Source: Bacteroidales bacterium UBA6428 (GTDB lineage Bacteria; Bacteroidota; Bacteroidia; Bacteroidales; UBA932). Taken from it: a stretch of 10,342 bases of DNA. The notes under the pieces are model-generated. The model saw only the letters and a program-made list of their open reading frames with translations, searched no databases and was not told the DNA's origin. Shown here one piece after another: positions 6,686-10,342 of this stretch. The stretch covers positions 1 to 10,342 of the forward strand of contig DJOW01000039.1 of assembly GCA_002437305.1 (NCBI GenBank), given 5' to 3'. Made by a program: the position numbers and the translations under genes. Position 1 is the stretch's first letter; each line of letters begins with the position of its first letter.

Positions 6686-9109
6686 CTAAAAATCAAATCC
6701 GAGGCTCAGGTACAGACCAACCTTGTGCGTGTAGCTTGACCAATGCATGACGAACGCGAGAGGACCGACAATCGAATTGTAGGTGTACTGAAGGCCGCAG
6801 CCAAGGTACCTGGAGATGTCCGCATTCCGATCCCACTCCTTGAACGCCGAGATCTCATCGCAGGAGACGGCATAATTGGCGATGGCTGACATGTAGTTGT
6901 TTTTGAGCAGCTTCACGCGCAAGTCAGCACGCGCCACGCCGAGAAGCTTCTTCATGGCCGCCGCATTGTTGATGCCGATGAAAGGGATCTGTTGGTCAAG
7001 ATACCTTCCGGCCATGCTGCCTCCCATCGTGTTCGTGAAAGGAACCGGGACCTCGTCTCCGACAAGATAGCGGATGTTCAGGGAAGGTATGAAAGCGAAC
7101 CTGTCTCCACCGACAACCTTCCTCGCGTCCAAAGTCAGCGCATGGAAGTTGTTGAATTTTTGAGGCCCCCCGCCGAAGACCCAATCGTAAGACAGTCCGA
7201 ATGAATTTCCTTTGGTCGGAATGTAGGCGTTGTCGAACGAATCCTTGCGGGCGTTGATGAAAAAAGTGACGTAGTCATTCGACAGCTGGTTCACATCGTA
7301 GTCTCCGAAAGCCTGTTCGGCCATGAGTGAATTGACGTTGTAATAGTCGTTGCGGAATCCGGTCTTCAGGAAAAAAGTCGACCACTTGATGTTGGAGAGG
7401 AATATTTCCTGACGTACATCAAGAAAATTGATCCTGAACCTGTTGTCTCCGATGCTGAATGTGTTTCTGTCAGTGTAGCGGACACCGGCCATCACATTGA
7501 AAGTCATCCCTTGGGGAGAGATGTAAGAATATGTCAGGCCAGCTTTGGGATTAGTACCGACCTTACCGGTGAAATCCAACGATGACCCCTGAATCTTATG
7601 GACACCCAGGCCGAGATTGACAAGCACCGAGACAATCTCCTCCGTGTCAAAACGTCCGCCAAGGCCAAGCTGACAGATCGGCCCCCGCTTGCAGTTGAAC
7701 CTGAGACGGTACGGCTCCTCGCCCCCGAGCAGCTCATAGTTCACATAGTCAAACGCGTTGGTTCCGAAAATAGTGGCGACCGCGTCCTCGATCTCCTCGC
7801 TGCCCATCCTGGATCCCGCTCCGACCTTTATCTTGTTCATCAGGTAGAGACTTTCCTTGTCATCCACACCGCTGATCTCCACTCCCGAGACCAAAACCTT
7901 TCTGAGGCGTATGTCATCCGCCGGGTCATTCTGGATCACGGTGACATCATCCCCTACAACAGCCTTGACCGAATCCAGCTTGTCAGCCACAGCCAAGGCG
8001 GCAAGGTAACCACGGTGGATGATGGTGTCAATGCTGCTTTCATCAAAACTAAGCATGTTGAATTCATGAAGATCCGGCTTTATGTTGACATCAGGAATGT
8101 CCACATTGGACTCGAAGGATGTCCGGCCGAGCATGTCGATGCCGGTGTTGATGATGTCGGCCAGATTGTTGATCTCATCGTAGTTCTTGTAGCCGCCGGA
8201 AAGGTTCACTCCGATCACTATGTCCGCCCCGACCTTCTTTGCCAGGTCAGTGGGATAGTTGTTCCTCATGCCGCCGTCCACCAACACCATCCCGTCGACC
8301 CTGACCGGCGCGAAAAGCCCCGGGATAGACATGGTTGAGCGAAGGGCGGTGTTGAGCTTGCCCTCCGTCCAGATCTTAGCCGTCCCTGACACAAGGTCGG
8401 TCGCGACACAGAGAAACGGAATGGGAAGATCATAGAAATCCGTGACATCCTGGTAGCCGACTGAAAGGGAACTGAGGATGTTGTTGACATTCTGGCCATA
8501 CACCATGCCGGAAGGAAGACTACCCAACAGATTGTCTCTCACCATGTTCGTGGCATCGCCCTGGCCAGCTCCGAAATGAATGTCCTCCACCCTGCGTGAA
8601 TAATGGGAATCCCCGCCCTTCATCTGCATGTACTCCTTCGTGTCATAGAAAAAAGGAAACGACAGGACATATTTCTCCTTGTACTTGATCGCCGAATATG
8701 ACAGATAATCCCTGGGGACCTTGTCACTCAAAGCCCGGTCCCAGTCTATGCTGCGGATCAATGAATCAAGGTGGTCCGCGTCATAACCAAGGGCATAGAC
8801 ACCGCCGACAAGACCTCCCATACTTGTTCCCATCACGATGTCCACCGGCATCCCGATCGACTCCAGGTACTTGATCACTCCGACATGCGCGGCTCCCTTG
8901 GCACCGCCTCCGCTCAGGACCAGCGCGACTGTGGGGCGATGTCTGGCGGCTCTGATGGAATCAAGCATGGGCCTTATCTTATCGACCCGCAAGTCGCTTA
9001 TCTCACGCCTTTGATCCATAACCGAATGCGGCACCTGGGCGTTCACCGCAAACGCGGACATGACAACCACAGCCAACGACACAGCCAATTTACCGATTTT
9101 TGTTTCCAT
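6686..9109 (-). CDS. Patatin-like phospholipase with POTRA and outer-membrane barrel (PlpD-like)
   Basis: This 807-residue protein has a signal peptide (about 1-24, ending AFAVNA), then a patatin lipase domain. GGGAKG (67-72) is the oxyanion hole, GTSMG (94-98) carries nucleophile Ser96, and DGG (278-280) gives the catalytic Asp278. Residues about 399-476 look like a single POTRA domain, and about 480-807 form a bacterial surface-antigen/Omp85-type barrel ending in the aromatic GFDF, a typical Bam signal. The architecture matches type Vd autotransporters such as PlpD and FplA, which hydrolyse phospholipids at or beyond the outer membrane. In Bacteroidota it is often kept as a fused protein; whether the lipase is released is unknown. 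The frame extends to a GTG at 9115, but the ATG at 9109 gives the better signal peptide. It begins 17 bp after the rlmN stop and ends 3 nt before recX. Confidence 0.93.
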   Translation of the reverse strand: METKIGKLAVSLAVVVMSAFAVNAQVPHSVMDQRREISDLRVDKIRPMLDSIRAARHRPTVALVLSGGGAKGAAHVGVIKYLESIGMPVDIVMGTSMGGLVGGVYALGYDADHLDSLIRSIDWDRALSDKVPRDYLSYSAIKYKEKYVLSFPFFYDTKEYMQMKGGDSHYSRRVEDIHFGAGQGDATNMVRDNLLGSLPSGMVYGQNVNNILSSLSVGYQDVTDFYDLPIPFLCVATDLVSGTAKIWTEGKLNTALRSTMSIPGLFAPVRVDGMVLVDGGMRNNYPTDLAKKVGADIVIGVNLSGGYKNYDEINNLADIINTGIDMLGRTSFESNVDIPDVNIKPDLHEFNMLSFDESSIDTIIHRGYLAALAVADKLDSVKAVVGDDVTVIQNDPADDIRLRKVLVSGVEISGVDDKESLYLMNKIKVGAGSRMGSEEIEDAVATIFGTNAFDYVNYELLGGEEPYRLRFNCKRGPICQLGLGGRFDTEEIVSVLVNLGLGVHKIQGSSLDFTGKVGTNPKAGLTYSYISPQGMTFNVMAGVRYTDRNTFSIGDNRFRINFLDVRQEIFLSNIKWSTFFLKTGFRNDYYNVNSLMAEQAFGDYDVNQLSNDYVTFFINARKDSFDNAYIPTKGNSFGLSYDWVFGGGPQKFNNFHALTLDARKVVGGDRFAFIPSLNIRYLVGDEVPVPFTNTMGGSMAGRYLDQQIPFIGINNAAAMKKLLGVARADLRVKLLKNNYMSAIANYAVSCDEISAFKEWDRNADISRYLGCGLQYTYNSIVGPLAFVMHWSSYTHKVGLYLSLGFDF

Positions 9110-9126
9110 AGTCACTCTCAGTTTTT

Positions 9127-10152
9127 CTAAATTCTTCTATTGCCATGTTCCCCCGCCAGCATCCCGCAGGCCGCAAGGATGTCCTCGCCTCTTGAAGCCC
9201 TGATTGTACAGGTTACTCCCTGATTGGACAATCTGTCCCGGAATTTTTCCATGATCATCTGGGGCGAGGTGCGGAAAGGCGCGCCGGGAAAACTGTGGAA
9301 TCGAATGAGGTTCACCCTGCATTCCAAGCCACGCAGAAGCCTTATGAGCGCATCGGCGTGGCGCTTGTCATCGTTAAGGCCGGCGAACATCGTGTACTCG
9401 AAACTTACTCTCCGCTGGCCCGTGAAATCATATTCACGGATCATGTCGACCACATCCTGAACCGGCCACGCCTTCTGCGCAGGCATCAGCTCCGCCCTTT
9501 CCTCCGGGAAAGGATTGTGAAGGCTGACAGCAAGATGGCAGCGGGTGGACTCAAGGTATTTCCTGAGGTTCGGAATGACACCGATGGTCGAGAGCGTTAT
9601 TCGTTTAGGGCTCCATCCGAATCCCCAATCCGCCGTAAGCACCTCGATGGCCTTCATCACATTGGAGAAATTGTCCAACGGCTCGCCCATTCCCATGAAC
9701 ACGGCATTTGTCAATTCCGCGGCCTCGTCGATGGCGATGAACTGCGATAAAATGTCAGCCACGGCAAGGTTGCCATGGAATCCCTGACGGCCTGTCATGC
9801 AGAAACGGCAGCCCATGCGGCAGCCTGCCTGGGAGGACACGCACAGAGTCCGCCGCTCCTCATCGGGAATCATCACGGCCTCGACGGCGTTGCCCTCCCC
9901 CACAGGAAAAAGATACTTTTTCGTGCCGTCAGATGAGACCTGGCAGGACGAAGGCAAGACAAGGCCCAATGAATATTCCTCCTTAAGTCTCTCTCTTCCA
10001 ATCTTTGAGATGTTCGTCATCTGGTCGATGCTCCGGACCTTGCGCCCGTACATCCAACCAGCAAGCTGCCTGCCCGCGAAGGCAGGCAGCCCGACACTCA
10101 AAGCGATTTCCTTCAGTTCGTCAGGGGTCTTTCCCAGCAATTGTTCACGCAT
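9127..10152 (-). CDS. rlmN: Dual-specificity 23S rRNA (A2503-C2) / tRNA (A37-C2) methyltransferase RlmN
   Basis: This radical-SAM enzyme methylates A2503 of 23S rRNA and A37 of some tRNAs. In the 341-residue protein the radical SAM motif is Cys111-x3-Cys115-x2-Cys118 (GCRMGCRFCMTGRQGF). The SAM-binding MGMGEPLDN is at 153-161. Two mechanistic cysteines are present: Cys104 in TLCVSSQ and Cys329 in AACGMLAG, the latter being the methyl-carrying cysteine. These and the overall length separate it from lipoyl synthase-type enzymes. Cfr is less likely because the sequence follows the RlmN form throughout. It is the first gene of the minus-strand block and is divergent from recA. A -7 box (TAAATTTG) lies 25 bp upstream. 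A perfect 10-bp inverted repeat occurs inside the coding sequence near residues 20-30. Confidence 0.97.
   Translation of the reverse strand: MREQLLGKTPDELKEIALSVGLPAFAGRQLAGWMYGRKVRSIDQMTNISKIGRERLKEEYSLGLVLPSSCQVSSDGTKKYLFPVGEGNAVEAVMIPDEERRTLCVSSQAGCRMGCRFCMTGRQGFHGNLAVADILSQFIAIDEAAELTNAVFMGMGEPLDNFSNVMKAIEVLTADWGFGWSPKRITLSTIGVIPNLRKYLESTRCHLAVSLHNPFPEERAELMPAQKAWPVQDVVDMIREYDFTGQRRVSFEYTMFAGLNDDKRHADALIRLLRGLECRVNLIRFHSFPGAPFRTSPQMIMEKFRDRLSNQGVTCTIRASRGEDILAACGMLAGEHGNRRI
10065..10090 (-). repeat. rlmN: Perfect GC-rich inverted repeat inside rlmN
   Basis: The two 10-base arms GCTGCCTGCC (10065-10074) and GGCAGGCAGC (10081-10090) are exact reverse complements, separated by the 6 bases CGCGAA. 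The element lies 62-88 nt into the rlmN coding sequence, over codons for the segment around LPAFAGRQLA. As RNA it would form a very stable hairpin early in the message. Confidence 0.85.
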
Positions 10153-10177
10153 GTCTTTCGAGTTTGTTTATCCACTA

Positions 10178-10185
10178 CAAATTTA
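10178..10185 (-). promoter_or_regulatory. Predicted -7 promoter box for rlmN and the operon
   Basis: The minus strand reads TAAATTTG, matching TAnnTTTG, 25 bp upstream of the rlmN ATG, giving a short leader of about 20 nt. No clear -33 TTTG is seen at normal spacing. It is a reasonable promoter for rlmN and, through tight spacing, the patatin gene and recX. Confidence 0.5.
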
Positions 10186-10219
10186 ATGAAAAAATAACGC
10201 CGGATTGGTCGTAATTTTA

Positions 10220-10227
10220 TATCTTTG
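10220..10227 (+). promoter_or_regulatory. Predicted -7 promoter box for recA
   Basis: The plus strand reads TATCTTTG, a full match to TAnnTTTG, 54 bp upstream of the recA ATG. A TTG at 10205-10207 is too close to be a normal -33 element. The last five bases are one arm of a small palindrome (CTTTG-N3-CAAAG, 10223-10235) next to the probable transcription start. Confidence 0.5.
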
Positions 10228-10251
10228 CCACAAAGGCGACATCTTTTCGCC
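10223..10251 (+). promoter_or_regulatory. recA: Palindrome and hairpin in the recA promoter/leader
   Basis: CTTTG (10223-10227) and CAAAG (10231-10235) form an inverted repeat with a 3-base centre, overlapping the -7 box. Directly next to it GGCGA (10235-10239) and TCGCC (10247-10251) form a 5-bp stem with a 7-nt loop, which would lie in the 5' leader of the recA message. A Gram-positive-type or E. coli-type LexA box is not visible. Roles as operator or leader structure are inference, and such short arms can arise by chance. Confidence 0.3.
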
Positions 10252-10281
10252 CCAAAAACAACTAACAACTTTTATTACATT

Positions 10282-10342
10282 ATGGCAAAAGAGGCAGAGG
10301 CTAAGGCCACAGACGCAGGCGCCGCGAAACTCAAGGCGCTGC
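10282..10342 (+). CDS. recA: RecA recombinase (N-terminal fragment, cut by window edge)
   Basis: Only the first 20 codons are visible, starting MAKEAEAKATDAG and ending AAKLKAL. This matches the N-terminus of Bacteroidota RecA, in which a variable, charged stretch leads into KLKALQ before the conserved core. The gene is divergent from rlmN, with an AT-rich leader and a -7 box upstream. RecA forms filaments on single-stranded DNA for recombinational repair. recX, its modulator, is on the opposite strand of the same cluster, which supports the call. No catalytic motif can be checked from this fragment. Confidence 0.75.
   Translation, partial: MAKEAEAKATDAGAAKLKAL

Noticed and set aside
7598..8338. 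246-codon plus-strand open frame
   Set aside because: It lies wholly antisense to the patatin gene, has low-complexity His/Val-rich composition and no family resemblance; the opposite strand has clear motifs.
9110..9115. GTG start two codons upstream of the patatin ATG
   Set aside because: The ATG at 9109 leads directly into a standard signal peptide, so the GTG is unnecessary.

Overview
The window looks like a chromosomal segment of a Bacteroidales bacterium (phylum Bacteroidota). The long-form PurC, the patatin/Omp85-type outer-membrane protein, the GNAT-like protein and the RecA N-terminus all read like Bacteroidales proteins. Several upstream regions carry a Bacteroidota-type -7 box (TAnnTTTG) without a clear Shine-Dalgarno sequence. 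Genus is not resolved; the moderate-to-high GC fits groups such as Rikenellaceae or Muribaculaceae better than Bacteroides itself. Coding is dense. All complete genes lie on the minus strand; only recA, cut by the right edge, is on the plus strand.

Read in the direction of transcription (right to left) the layout is as follows. A divergent promoter region at 10153-10281 separates recA (plus, partial) from rlmN (minus). The minus strand then runs rlmN, a PlpD-like patatin outer-membrane protein, recX, purC, a small GNAT-like protein and mtgA, with gaps or overlaps of -8 to +17 bp apart from a 76-bp leader before purC. A hairpin plus T-run just after mtgA closes this block. A new -7 box follows at once and starts a second operon: a UDP-glucuronate 4-epimerase-like enzyme, a Wzx-type flippase and a MenD-like ThDP enzyme that runs off the left edge.

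The first block is housekeeping: 23S rRNA/tRNA methylation, RecA modulation, purine synthesis, peptidoglycan polymerisation and an envelope lipase. The second looks like the start of a surface-polysaccharide locus, with a nucleotide-sugar epimerase, an undecaprenyl-linked oligosaccharide exporter and a decarboxylase-type enzyme. That last enzyme keeps the MenD catalytic glutamate but appears to lack several MenD substrate-binding arginines, so it may make an unusual glycan building block rather than menaquinone.

The most interesting points are this divergent MenD-like enzyme, the hairpin-bearing leader of the glycan operon, a perfect 10-bp GC-rich inverted repeat inside the start of rlmN, and two small palindromes in the recA promoter and leader. 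No RNA genes, CRISPR arrays, insertion sequences or prophage genes were seen.
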